Positions 46,211 through 57,741 are shown, counted from the stretch's first letter. The stretch: DNA of 64,000 bases from Hexactinellida sp. DTS-2022 (GCA_028753945.1 JAPNXP010000013.1:3224001-3288000), one strand, 5' to 3'. Notes: a model not told the origin generated them from the letters alone. Translations and numbers: made by a program.

Positions 46211-46847
46211 TATAAATGGTATAGAATATATTTCAAACAATGATAATAAAAATATTAATCTACAAGTACATATGTAGTCCTTGCAGGTATAAAACAATTG
46301 CAGGAGATGGGAATTGTCTATTTTCATCATTATGTTATTGGAACTGGCAGTGTTGATGACCAAACGACAGTACGCAATATAACAGGGTTGGGTTTTGTCC
46401 AGTCCAAAACTGGTTTTGGACGGACAGTGGACAAAACCCGGTTTAAACCGGATAAAACTATTTTCATTGTTTGTATTAATACATAATATCTACCTTGAAA
46501 TTAATATAGTAGAATATGATGTTGGGCCGATCTATCAGTGAAAAATGTATTACTCAATGGGATACAAAGCAAATATATATTCATCACATTAATAATAAAG
46601 TAATTTTATATAGTATATCAGTTTAACATTTTAAACTTGATCTTGCTATTTCTTTTTCATTAATTAATAATTACCACACAGGCTCATACACACACACTCA
46701 CACAAGTATTATAGGTATTCGTCTTTGTTATTTGTCCTTGCGTTATTCATCTTTAATTAGCATAAGTATTAGGATATTTAACTAACAATACTTCGGAAAT
46801 AATCTTATAATTCTCTAAATAAATTTACTATTCAAATTTAACTGAAT

Positions 46848-48480
46848 TTGTTTCGAATGAGTCAAGGAGGAAGAGCCAATGACTCAGTGTGGAAATTTTT
46901 CATAACAATCGAAGAAGGAGGGAAAGTAACAAAAGCTAAATGTATTAAATTCGATACTTTTGTAAGTCCGAAACCTTGTATGCTTAGAGCTCACCTTGCG
47001 AAATGTAATTCAAATAATTCTGAAGAAACTCCTTCTATATCAAAACTTACTGATGCTGTAATTACAAGTAAAGATCCATATGTTCCATCAGCAAAACGTG
47101 CATGCAATACGAATATTCAACACAAAATGAATAGTTTCACTATTAGGACAAACTCTCAAGAAAAAGTTGCTCTTGATGATCAAATTTCCGTTTGTTTTAT
47201 GCTTGTAATCTACCTTTCAACCTTGCTGACCATGTAATATTCAACCAGGTTATGTTCCTCCTTCAAGAAAAGATTTTGCCGGTCCACTTCTTGAAAAGAT
47301 ACACGAAGAGGTAACGAAAACTGCAGCATCAGAATTAGAAGGGAAAAATGTTACTTTAGTCCAAGATGGATGGAGCGACATACATAACACTCCCGTTATT
47401 GCACACAGTGTACACACAGGTGAAAAATCTTACTTTGTAAAATCTATAGACACTGGTTCAAATAAATAAAAACAGCAACATATTGTGCCTCATTGGCAAT
47501 TGAAGCATCGCTGGAAGCAACTCAAAAGTTTGGGTGCAAAGTTGTCGCAGTTGTAACTGATAATGAGAATAAACTGCAGTCCATGCGGTCTAAATTGAAA
47601 TCAAATAATGATTCCCTTACTGTTTATGGTTGTGCTTCTCATTTTTTAAATTTGCTTGGTAAGGATGTAACGCCTTCACAAGTAATAATCCGTGTGACAG
47701 AAATAAACAAATATTTTCGCAATCATCATGGACCAGGAGCCCTTCTGGCTAACCAGAAAGGATCAATTAAACCTCAATACCTGTTGTTACATTCTGGAAC
47801 AGTCAGCTAGAGTGTATCCAAACGTATTTAACAAATAGACCTTTCCTACTAATTATTTTGGCACAGAATGAAGATGCAATCGAAACTCATATTGCTAACC
47901 TCATTAACAATATAGGTCTCTATCGTGAAGCAAAATATCTCTATGACCAGCTTCAACCAATTGCAATATATCTGGATAAATTGCAGGGTGACGAATCAAA
48001 TATTGCAGATTCATGTGAAGAGTGGTTAAATTTACTAGAGTTAGTGCAACTTAGCAATCATCACACCAAAATTCAACAACGGTTTCACCAAGCTATCACA
48101 CCAATTCACTACCTTGCTAATATTCTGCATCCAAAATACATGGGACAGAGATTGACATGTGAACAACAAGAAGATAGGAGGATATTTGTTGACCAAGATG
48201 CCTCTCTATTACCACAACTATACCAATATCAAGCAAAGACGGCGCCATTTCCTGCATCATTATTTACATGCACTTATAGTTTAAAGCCTACGACGTGGTG
48301 GAAAACAGTCCAGGCATCTAAAATTTGGTCTCGGATGATCTCTGTAACATTGCCATCAAATTACTTAGCTTGCCCTCAAGTTCGGCATCAATTGAAAGAA
48401 TATTTTCAAATTTTGGAATCATTCAAACTAAATACGAAATAGACTCGGGCTTGAGAAAACAGCTAAGCTTGTAGCTTGTT
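46848..48480 (+). pseudogene. hAT transposase with BED zinc finger
   Basis: The first 45 codons, from SVWKFFITIEEGGKVTKAKC to LRAHLAKC, form a BED-type zinc finger (C...C...H...C; the second Cys position reads IKFD, so one ligand is altered). Then PPSRKDFAGPLLEKI and VTLVQDGWSDIHNTPVIAHS (first catalytic Asp, about 47360), VVAVVTDNENK (second, about 47545-47575), CASHFLNLL (about 47630), ANILHPKYMG (about 48115) and, after a frameshift near 48385, SASIERIFSNFG and SGLEKTAKLVACY, the hAT dimerisation region with the third acidic residue. Stops near 47237 and 47470 and frameshifts make it inactive. hAT proteins cut and paste with 8 bp duplications, matching the many 8 bp MITEs in this window. 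Confidence 0.82.
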
Positions 48481-48509
48481 ATAGAGGACTGAGGGGATGC
48501 CAAAACTAG

Positions 48510-48521
48510 AGTGGCACAGTG
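48510..48521 (+). other. RAG-like terminus: target duplication AGTGG plus heptamer CACAGTG (3' end of element)
   Basis: AGTGG (48510-48514) directly abuts CACAGTG (48515-48521). Confidence 0.9.
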
Positions 48522-49875
48522 GTCTAAAATGGCAAATCAGGAGAAATCGCTATAAAAGCCATTCTAAACCTTTTTTAGACATCCTAAACCTATTATTGTT
48601 GAATAGTAAATCAACCACGGGAAATCCAATGATTACCTAAAAAACAGTGTATGACTTCAATTTTTCGAGTAATGACGTAATCACTTTATATATCATTAAT
48701 ATTAATTTCTCAAATTTGGTTGAGTTAATTTTTAATGCTGCCAAGTTATAGAGGTATACATAGTATTGTATTTATATGCAACTATAAAGATATTACATGA
48801 ATTATTCTCTAATTAACCTCAAGAATAGCTCATGATTCGTTAGATGACCGATTTTTTGTTTTTGTTTGAGTTCTATGTTTTTCCTTTGTAAGAATGAAAC
48901 ATAATTACTCTGACAGAGGAGACGCACGAACACATCGCGGATATTATCCTCGAAGTTTGTTTTTCGTGCCAATAACTCGCGGTATCTTCTTATGTGCTTG
49001 TTGCACGATTCCAAGCCTTCTTCGGAAAACGCTTTAATTCCTCTTCCTTCATTAAATCTTGACATTAATTCTACTGAGTGAGCTAAAATCTTATGGAGCG
49101 TTGGTGTGACATTGGCCCAAGAAAAGTGATCAATGATAAGTTGGTAAGTGTCCTTGCAATGAGTTTCTAATGTTTCCTCGTTAATAGTATTGTCGCTGTT
49201 GTAAATCCTGAGAATGATACCAAGATTCGAGTGAATGGTGGTAAACGACTGTCTGCAATCATTCGGTAACAAGGTCACAACCCATCGGAGATAACTATTT
49301 GTTTCATCGCACTTTCCAGAAAAACACTGCCTTGCCACGTTTCCAGTGGTTGATGTTCCCCCTTGACTATTTGGAAAGTCGATCCTAATTCCCGTTTTCT
49401 CTTGTAAGAAATCGCGAACAAATGCTTTAGAAGTTTCGATTTTGGAAGACGTAGGTGATCATTTTCTTACTCCTGCATGAAGGTGGTAAACAAGGTTCAT
49501 CAACCAAGAAAATATTCTAATGTATCCGTGTAATGGAGAGGCTGGTAAGATATCGATTGTTGAAATTGGTCTGTGAGTAATATTGAATCGTTTCGAAGGA
49601 TGTCTGGCCAAAAACTCTTCTTCGTATACCTCAAGAAATATCTCCTTTGCTAGTTGGATGCTTCGATTAATGGGGAACCCGTGTTGGATTAAATACCTGT
49701 CTTTTAATTGTTCGGTACATAAGTGACAAGCCGCTCCACCGGCACCATCCAGAATACCTGCCATTTTAGTATCGAACATAGCTCGTTCAACCCTCACGTT
49801 ACATTTCCCTTGGGGAAGCTCAAATCCGTTCGTTTGAATGTATTCCGTTTGAAAATTAATGTTCTCCATTAGAAA

Positions 49876-50058
49876 CAGGGAATTATCCAGGAGAGCAAGA
49901 CGCTCCTTTTGGAGTATGATATAAGGAAAAAAATTAATTAGGAGCGCGAAAAATTGGATCTTCTCCTATACCGTAACATTAATTTGTAATTTAGGCGTAT
50001 GAAAATTGGATCAGACCAGGATTAGGAGCGTATTTACAAATGTCTGTATAATACACAG
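49876..50058. mobile_element. hAT-type MITE (183 bp) inside the RAG1-like gene
   Basis: Ends CAGGGAATTATCCAGGAGAG and TATTATACACAG; exact duplication ATTAGAAA at 49868-49875 and 50059-50066. Reading frames on both sides are in phase if the element and one duplication are discounted. The twin copy is 36728-36891. Confidence 0.9.
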
Positions 50059-50924
50059 ATTAGAAAGCGTACGTTATCTTCATTTTCTGGGACTGCAAAT
50101 AATGACAAAGGACGCACAGCAAAAGGAGAGTTAGGTATTGGATTTTTCCAAATTATTTCCTTTGTATTATCCGTAATGTGTATTATTCGGAAACAAAATA
50201 AAAGGAATGTTTTAGTTGAGATATCAGGATGTTCTTGCAATTGGTTGTAGAGTCTGTGACAACCAGATCCATCTAAGCCATCAACTATTGTTATATTAAT
50301 TGGGTAACGGGTATTTTGAAGGCTTTCGTCAAATTCGACCAGTTGGTGCACTGTGATGGCGAGGATATCTCTATAAGGTATCGTGATTCCTATAGGATGG
50401 TTTAATTTGGTCACAATTTGGAGTTCGTTTAATAAATTAACCTTTGAACGGAAGAGGCTAAGCTTATTATAGGAAGATAAAATTACATTCTCCGATTTCA
50501 AGAAGCGTCGAAATTCGGTATACTTTCTCCTCCCTAAAGATAAGAAATCGATAAGAAATGAGCAATTAGATTTACTCAGTTCACGACTAGAGGAGCCAAA
50601 AGTACCAGTTTCGACTATTTCTTTGCAAAAATCTGACACCGTATAATCCTTCTCGTCGTTTGAAATAAGCTGCAAAAGTAAGGCAGCTACTTGTTTTGCA
50701 GAGATTTTTTCAATTTCGGCATAATCTCGAACACAGTCCAAGAGACTTGACAATCTGTTTCATGATGCTTTACAGAACATTCTAGCAAGGGCTTCAATCG
50801 AGAACTAGGCTTTTCTCCTAGATCTGAAGAAGTAGCAGTTACTGTACATGTATGTGCAATAGATGGGCCGAAGAAGCCAAGTTTCCAAGCTTCGAGTGTT
50901 TGTCTTTTTCTGACAAACACTCTC

Positions 50925-50940
50925 TCTCTCTCTTAGTAAC
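50925..50940. repeat. (CT)n microsatellite in the RAG1-like coding region
   Basis: A run of CT dinucleotides (AG on the coding strand) where the reading frame shifts. A slippage change of repeat number explains the frameshift. Confidence 0.75.
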
Positions 50941-51697
50941 CCCACAAATTTCATTCGGTAATGGTCAGAATACTCGTCTTGAACAGAACATTGTGCCATG
51001 AACTTACGAGTCAAGGAACTAAGGTTTTCAGAATCATTCTCTTTCAAAAAGGTGTACACTTTGTTATTGTCCATGAGTCTTGTAATTTCTATTCATAATG
51101 TAACATTTATAAACAAAACAAAAAATTATATCTTGTCAAATTTAAGTGAGATTTTAGGTGATTGGGCTTACTCTTAGCCTATTTTTAAGATTGTTTGCGG
51201 GTACCTGCGGGTATAAATATATTTTTAATTATACTAGAATAGATATATAACTAATAATTTATGTTGGTATTACGCTTCTCAATTCACTTCAATTTGAGAT
51301 TTTGCTCTCTGATTACCTGAAAATTAGTTAAATTAATACAATTGATTGGAAAATTTGAACAGCTCATAATAGGTTTAATAAGCAAATAAATCTGCAAGAA
51401 ATTATTAATATCGAATAAAGGAGAAAAAATGCATTATAAATATGGTTACACTTTGCATTCACTATTTATAGAAAGTAACCTGGAGATTGGAATAGTCAAT
51501 GGTATTTTGATAGACGTCATTTGACACTGTAACTCAATATCATAGTTATGACTTCAGTCGAGTGTTATCGGAATGTAACCACACTCAATTTTCAAAATCA
51601 ATGCATTTTCTAGGTTTACAACTATGCAGAATTTTATGAAGCTAAAATTACCCAAAACAAGTGATGTCAAAATTTCGAATTTTTCTCCTGGTTTGAC

Positions 51698-51709
51698 CAC
51701 TGTGAGTGG
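51698..51709 (-). other. RAG-like terminus: heptamer CACTGTG plus target duplication AGTGG (5' end of element)
   Basis: CACTGTG (51698-51704, inverse of CACAGTG) directly abuts AGTGG (51705-51709). Confidence 0.9.
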
Positions 51710-51817
51710 TAGAGTGGTTTTCTTACAATATTACATTAGTAATTTAGAGATTGTAGCTTAAAAACATATATTTTGTCATTAATCAGGTTTTGTCCAGTTT
51801 CGTCCAGTTCTGTCCAC

Positions 51818-52430
51818 CAGGGTTGCCGTGGGAGTGGAATTTCCATTCCCATCCCCATTCCATCCCCACAGGATTTCTGTGGGGATCAGCATATAGGGAT
51901 CCCTATATGAATCAGCATAGAAATCCTTGAATAATGGAGATGGTATTAATGGGAATTGGAATAGAAATTCCACTCTCACACCAACCCTCGTGCGGCGGGC
52001 TGAGACAAATTTCCCACTCACCAAATCAATATTATCAATATTACAGGCCCGGAGGGCGGAGGAAGCAAAAATAAAGTGGTATGTCAAAAATTCTAAATTG
52101 GGATTATTCAAGATTTTACGGCCATTTGAGTCGCAAGATTAGTACGCCATTTGCAATTTTCCATACATACAAATAGGCTGATATAACATTTCAGAAAAAA
52201 GTAGCATGAAAATGAAGTAACAGGTATAAGGCCCTGTCGGGCTTGTATGAGTAGTATTGGTATCCATAAGAGTATCCGTTAGGGGATTCCCATGGGAATT
52301 CCGATATGGATAAAAAAAATCAAATTTTTCACAGTGGGAATCCCCATGGGGATCCCCACAGGGGAAATCTGATTCCCATTCCCATCCCATTCCCATGGGT
52401 ATGGGGATCCCCATACCCACGGCAACCCTG
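51818..52430. mobile_element. hAT-type MITE, CAGGGTTGCCGTGGG family (613 bp)
   Basis: Ends CAGGGTTGCCGTGGGAGTGG and CCCACGGCAACCCTG; exact duplication CTGTCCAC at 51810-51817 and 52431-52438. The interior near the ends is made of CCCATTCCCAT/ATGGGAATGGG words, which give spurious GMGIPIPMG-type frames on the minus strand. A weaker ATGGGAAT cluster lies near 55910-55995. Confidence 0.92.
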
Positions 52431-52527
52431 CTGTCCACTCATGAGGTTTTGTCCAGGACGGTTTAAACCAGGTTTTAACCACTAAGTTTTATCCACACGG
52501 ACGAAACCTGCCAACCCTGCAATATAA

Positions 52528-53547
52528 TAGTCAATATTATAGTAGGGAAGTATGGGAATATCTGCTATAATGATATTAAAAACAAAGTTTCCAATCACAG
52601 TCAGTGGTTTCAGAAGTACCATAGAACGTAATAAAATCAGAATGAGAAGAGACAGAATATATTTCTATATGGGGAACTGATACTGGATTGTTTTCCGCGG
52701 CCTTAATTTTCCAAACTGATATTTGAGTCTATTCAGTTGGAAACAAATGGGAAATATTCTCAGGATCAGGAAAAGTATAGGTGAAGTGATACAATCCCTA
52801 ACAAATAACTATTAGGGAGTATTTACATACATTACACAGGAAATCATTATGAACCCATTCTAGGAGTAGTAAAAACAGTTAATACTTACTCTAGCATCTA
52901 AATTATGTAATAGGTACTTAGTGAGGATTTGTATAGTTTCTACAGTTCTATGCATATTATTAGTCTCTATTATCATTATTAGTTATTATTTTTATTAAAT
53001 GTTGTCTAAAATATGAATTAACTATTTCAAATTGTATCGAATGGCATCTATAGATTCTGAAGGTCTTAGATTTACAATAGTAAGTGAATAAGTGGAAAAA
53101 CTAAATTAAACTTTAAATTATCAGAGTAAGTTGGAAATACTGATCACTTCATGACATTTTGAGATCTACGTATAATTCACTGTTACATAAACTTGTAGGC
53201 TCAAAGAAAAAATAGACAATTTTCTAAAAAACTTTTTGAAAGAAATTGGAAATTTTAAGTAAAGATCTCACACCTTTTTGTGTAAAATATGGGATATTCC
53301 TAATCCACTTTATCCCCTCTTTCAAGCAAAACAAAGATCAAGTCAATTGAGCATGTATAAGTGGGTCAAATTGGCGTTTGAAGTGTGCTCGTTTGAATCT
53401 TTTGATAACTTCACACTCGTTTTTGAATAAGGGCCAGCGTTTATTGGGGAAATACGCCATATCTATAAAGTAATTTGAAAATTAGTTACTAATACTCAAG
53501 TAAAGATGAATGGACGATACAAATAATTACATGTTTAGTATAATCTC
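52528..53547. other. Intergenic, nothing recognised
   Basis: AT-rich, with no domain-bearing frame and no paired ends. It may contain the decayed remainder of the MITE ending at 53608. Confidence 0.4.
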
Positions 53548-53608
53548 AGCCCCATGGGGCTAACAAAAAATGTTTTGATGGGGCTAGCGCCCCATCTCGC
53601 CGCCACTG
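53548..53608. mobile_element. Truncated CAGTGGCGGCG-type MITE
   Basis: CTCAGCCCCATGGGGCTAAC ... GATGGGGCTAGCGCCCCATC ... GCCGCCACTG matches the inverse of the left end of 748-1188. The opposite end is not found. Confidence 0.65.
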
Positions 53609-54198
53609 ATTGTGACAAATTGACAAATTTGGTCAGAGCTAATTTTAGGTTCCCTTTAATTATAAAGCATCTACTGAACATAAACATTACGAAGGAGATG
53701 AGGTGGCAAATTCAAATCATTTTTGTATCGTTACTATATACACGTATACTAAAGTACTCCATTTTGCAATGCTTATACAATATACATCCTTAAATTTGTA
53801 CTAATTAAGAATCCCTTTATCGTTTCCCAGTTACCAATAATTCGTTAAATTCGTAATTTCAATTTCTAGTTAGGGAATTTTAGCCCAAATTATAAGTCAA
53901 CCTCGAAAAAACGTGTTACCAAACAATTTCTACACTGGAGTTTTCTTCTGGGCCCGAATAAATATAGAAAAAAAGTTGCAAGCCCAAACCCAGGAGGAAA
54001 CTTTTTTATACCCCCTCCACCCCGCTGACCAGGGGCCAAAAATCGCCGATATTTTTTACCTTTTTTTCATTAAAATCAATTTATATGGTGTATTTGGAAC
54101 AAGGAATTGTTTAGAACCACACATTTTATGCTAGCATCAATAGAACCTCTCGAACTTTAAGCATTTACTCGAAAAATTCGAATATTTGTAATCTAATA

Positions 54199-54298
54199 CA
54201 GGTAAACCTCCCAACCGGCACCTCCGAGTAGCGGCAACCTCCGAAGAAGCGGCACAAAATCATTCTCCCGATGGGTGCCGCTTTGGAAGGTTTACCTG
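54199..54298. mobile_element. TA-flanked MITE, CAGGTAAACC family (100 bp)
   Basis: Ends CAGGTAAACCTCC and GGTTTACCTG bounded by TA. The opposite arm (about 59128-59150) has the uninterrupted TA site. Relative of 26712-26896. Confidence 0.9.
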
Positions 54299-54689
54299 TA
54301 CAACTAAAGTTAGGCCCTATCAAATAAATTACTTGTTTATTATTCCCGCCCGTCCCAATTTTTACACTCCGTCCGGATTCATTTACTATTAACATATGAA
54401 CTTAAAAGTGCAAAATATTAGCATATTGACTGATGTTAAATATTCCTAATGCATCAATTTTAATAAGTCAAGAATTTTAGAGCATTACTTTTATATTTTG
54501 GGCATTGCCTTGTGTTTTTCTAATTAAATTAAATGAGAATATGTATTATTTGACATTGGATATGTTGTTTCATATTAATGGAAATAAAAAGAAAAAGAAA
54601 ATCCCGTCCGCTGTCCTTATTTTCTAAAAAATCTGGATGATAGACAAGTAAATATTTTACATGTATTTATGTTGCGGTGTGTACCCACC

Positions 54690-54770
54690 AGAGGCGGCGC
54701 CAGGAATTTCAGGTAGGGGAGCTCTGGGGGGATTTATGGGGGGCCACATGAAAACAATGTTATTCTTCAT
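54690..54770. mobile_element. Partial CAGAGGCGGCGCCAGG MITE, left-arm copy
   Basis: It starts CAGAGGCGGCGCCAGGAATT and matches the inverse of 57742-57872 for about 80 bp, lacking the far end. It was therefore present before the arms were duplicated and has since been shortened here. Confidence 0.7.
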
Positions 54771-54950
54771 GTTAGTGTGTACAGGTACACACTGCTGTAT
54801 GACCGCACACAATCAGTGTCTTAGTGTGTGCAGGCACACACTGGAACCTCCACACAATTAATGACTAGACTACATTGTATCAATAAACACTAAGGAGTTT
54901 GTGTAATTGGGATGCCGGCTGCTATCCTCGTGTATTCGGTACATACAAAC

Positions 54951-55199
54951 CAGGGAATGAAAGGTTCACGAACGAACTTTTTGAACTTGAACTGAACGAA
55001 CTGAACTCAAGACTTTTATGGCATTTACGCTGAACGAACTGAACGAACGTCAACGGTTGCCTAAACGGCAGTTGAACGAACTGAACGAACGCTGGTGGTG
55101 TTGAAGTTAGGAGGTGAACGTGAACGAACTGAACGTGCGTTAATTTGAAAAGAACTGAATTTTATTTATTCAGTACTTTCGTGAACCTTTCATTCCCTG
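54951..55199. mobile_element. hAT-type MITE with GAACGAACTGAACG array (249 bp)
   Basis: Ends CAGGGAATGAAAGGTTCACG and CGTGAACCTTTCATTCCCTG; exact duplication ATACAAAC at 54943-54950 and 55200-55207. The opposite arm (about 56915-56930) has the site once. The interior repeats GAACGAACT. Confidence 0.95.
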
Positions 55200-55456
55200 A
55201 TACAAACTATAATTTTTTATTCCGTAATAATGATTATTAAATTATAGACTATAGTAGATACTACTATTATTTAATACTACTCTAAGCAGCAAAGTTTCAA
55301 AATTGTTCGCTTATTTTCTAGGTGGCCTTTCTGCCTTTTAGATAAGCCTATCTAGACCATTTATGATAGGGGTATAAAATTTAGGCAGGAGAAAGAGAAT
55401 CGAACTTCGAATTCTCAATTTTTCCTTCAATTCCAGTAATACATCGAACTTAGTGT

Positions 55457-55722
55457 ACCGTATATAGTACTCTAATAGTAGCCCCTATTCGAATAATCGC
55501 CAACCTCCAATAATAGCCCCCCCCCAAATTAGCAAATACAAATTTACTACCGGTACCCTGAGTAAATTTATTTGTCTAATATTAGTCGCAATACGATTAT
55601 CAACCGACTCAACTAAATTAATTGTATGAACAAATAATATTCTCGAAAAGTAATAAAAATTATTGGTCAGAAAATGGCCTAAAAAACAATAATCGCCTAG
55701 GCTACTATTCGAATAAATACGG
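55457..55722. mobile_element. TA-flanked MITE, CCGTATTTATTCGAATAGTAGC family (266 bp)
   Basis: Ends CCGTATATAGTACTC... and ATTCGAATAAATACGG bounded by TA. Inner AATAATCGCC/GGCGATTATT and AATAGTAGC words repeat inversely. Probably mariner-group. Confidence 0.7.
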
Positions 55723-56249
55723 TATTTGTAATTTTTCCATTTAAACTTTACTACATTGAATTCAAATCAAAGTATGTTTAAAGAGTTGCTTAGGGTTTTC
55801 ATGTAGGTACTAGGTAGACTCAATGGATAGCGAACCGACACGAATATTGCTTACTGCATTATGTATTTCAAATTGTTTACTACTTCGTGGCAGTATTGCC
55901 GTCGATATGGGAATACCCATAGCATTTCCATATGATGGGAATGGGGAAAATTTTCAGGCGATGGAAATTCCCGAGAGTTGAAATCCTATGGGAATGCTCT
56001 TTGCTGCGTGGTCATGTAAAGAATAAAAATGCTATTTTAATAAAACGAAAACATGTTCCAAAGTATTCATAAATTTGTAAGCATACGAAAAAATGTGTCA
56101 TCCATCCTGTCTGTGAGCTGTTTTGTAATATATTATGTATTATTGACTTTGTAGTATGATCTAACTAACATCAACTGTGTAGTTAGGCTGGTCACGGAAT
56201 GATCTATAAAGCTGAATTGCCAGCCTGAAAAAATGATGTAATTTATAAT

Positions 56250-56873
56250 CAGGGTTGGAAGGAGCTGTTACAGCTAACAGCAAATATAACAGCCAACTGT
56301 AGTTTAACTAGTAACATTAAATGCGTCATTAACGGCATATTAAGGGTCTGATATTTACATTAATCTCCTTTTGTATCTCATAGGAGACATTCTATAATAA
56401 TTGGGATCGAAATTCAACTGTGAAAGAACGATTTGAAATTACTGGGCCCTCTTAATTAAAAGCGAATAGTTTCTTATTTCTAGAAACTTAAAAAAAGCTG
56501 CTAAATACAATTTTACCTCTGTGGCTTAAATATACTGACAATTGGTCAAGTGTACTTTTGTGTAAGCAGGTGAATAGATAAATTTTCAGTAGTGTGGCGC
56601 TTACACCGCAAGCAGAGTAATATACTATATGTATAGTATGGGCATATAGTTCACAGTTTGTATAATATCTGGAGTGATTAAAACTCCTCTACCCCCCCTT
56701 ATCTACACCCATCGTAAGTGTTTCCAGATACTCTATACTTGATAAATTTACTGAAAATAGGCTTGATAAAAATTTCCAAAGAAGGAGTGTAAAAAATATG
56801 CTGTAAACAGCAAGAGTAACGCTGTTAACAGTTAACAGAAAAATAGGCGATTACAACATTTCTAACACTCCTG
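56250..56873. mobile_element. hAT-type MITE with GCTGTTAACAG array (624 bp)
   Basis: Ends CAGGGTTGGAAGGAGCTG and TTTCTAACACTCCTG; exact duplication TTTATAAT at 56242-56249 and 56874-56881. Clusters of AGCTGTTACAGC/GCTGTTAACAG lie near both ends, as in 16819-17236. Confidence 0.88.
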
Positions 56874-57055
56874 TTTATAATTAAATAATTATTATTACGG
56901 AATAAAAAATTATAGTTTGTATGTACCAAATACACGAGGATAGCAGCCGGCATTTGATCTATTTCCCAATTACACAAACTCCTTAGTGTTTATTGATACA
57001 ATGTAGTCTAGTCATTAATTGTGTGGAGGTGCCAGTGTGTGCCTGCACACACTAA

Positions 57056-57663
57056 CAGTGTTCGGAAAAAACCACCCTTTTCTAGAAAAGACCAGGGCAG
57101 GTGGAAAAAAACGGTTTTTTCCGGAAAAAAACGCCATTTTCTGGACTTTTCTGCCTTTTTCTATTTACTGGCCTCGCATGATTAATATACTTCGGTGACA
57201 GATCGGATACTATGTTACTGTCTATAGTAAGTAAATGCTTATTCCACAATTTGATATCTTTCACACGGTTAGATCACTTTTAAATGATTATTTGGTATCA
57301 AAGAATTCCTACATACCCACTTATCAGCGTTCACCTAGCACCTTTGGTACTTCGTATTATTAAACATACCATATACGTATATCAGTGTATTCAGTGGTTA
57401 ATCCACTTACCTTAGTTTAACATTAGGGACCCACTCTCAATAGTCCTAAATTTAACAATATTTGCACTAGAAGTGTAGAATCTCTTCAGTAAATATGTCT
57501 CTTGCAAATAGAAGCTGACCATAAATGGGCATGCAGTATTGCCTTATATGGTCATAAGTGTTTTTTTCCAAATTTACTGCCCTTTTCAGGGGTGGAAAAA
57601 ACCGGTTTTTTCCGGTTTTTTCCAAGGGGTTTTTTCCGGGGTGGTCTTTTCTGGCAAACACTG
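57056..57663. mobile_element. hAT-type MITE with CCGGTTTTTTCC array (608 bp)
   Basis: Ends CAGTGTTCGGAAAAAACC and GGCAAACACTG; exact duplication CACACTAA at 57048-57055 and 57664-57671. The left arm (54815-54835) has the empty site. The interior near the ends repeats GGAAAAAACCGG/CCGGTTTTTTCC. Confidence 0.95.
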
Positions 57664-57741
57664 CACACTAAGACACTGATTGTGTGCGGGCATACAGCAG
57701 TGTGTACCTGCACACACTAACATGACAGTGTGTGTGGGTAC

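Larger units (their letters stand above)
48802..51074 (-). pseudogene. RAG1-like transposase
   Basis: Pieces on the minus strand: 51074-50925 (MDNNKVYTFLKENDSENLSS start); a frame change at an AG-repeat; 50920-50760; a second frame change; 50753-50059 with IVDGLDGSGCHRLYNQ and NPIPNSPFAVRPLSL; a MITE; 49869-49462 with VERAMFDTKMAGILDGAGG, ACHLC and DILPASPLHGYIRIF; an in-frame TGA (49461-49459); then 49458-48802 with TTGNVARQCF, THKILAH and FSEEGLESCNKHIRRYRE. The last block matches RAG1 around its catalytic Glu (HK-LAH... SEGNESGNK--RR-R); the DGLDGSGCH block corresponds to the first catalytic Asp region; G-GG-AxC-LC matches the RAG1 zinc-binding CxxC. The equivalent of the second Asp (near VPENEDN) is unclear. 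About 680 codons in all. RAG1-type enzymes nick beside the heptamer and transpose by hairpin or double-strand cutting. Inactive copy. Confidence 0.85.
48515..51704 (-). mobile_element. Complete RAG-like (RAG1L/Transib) transposon, 3190 bp
   Basis: Both termini begin with the recombination-signal heptamer: CACAGTGGTCTAAAATGG at 48515 and, on the other strand from 51704, CACAGTGGTCAAACCAGG; CAGGAGAAA follows in both. The 5 bp AGTGG is repeated exactly at 48510-48514 and 51705-51709, as expected for RAG/Transib transposition. It contains a single minus-strand RAG1-like gene (51074-48802); no kelch-type RAG2-like frame is visible in its 3.2 kb. No strict nonamer is obvious. It lies in the 3' part of a hAT transposon, so it arrived later than that element. 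Confidence 0.92.
46383..52519 (+). mobile_element. hAT transposon with nested RAG-like transposon and MITE
   Basis: Left end CAGGGTTGGGTTTTGTCC, right end AACCTGCCAACCCTG; exact duplication CAATATAA at 46375-46382 and 52520-52527. Both subterminal regions are full of GGTTTTGTCCA/TGGACAAAACC and GTTTAAACC words. Without its inserts it is about 2.3 kb and carries one transposase gene (46848-48480). The RAG-like element sits at 48515-51704 and a 613 bp MITE at 51818-52430. Confidence 0.9.

Noticed and set aside
51779..52482. Frames with GMGIPIPMGMGWEWE-like protein
   Set aside because: Low-complexity reading of ATGGGAATGGG repeats at the ends of the MITE 51818-52430.
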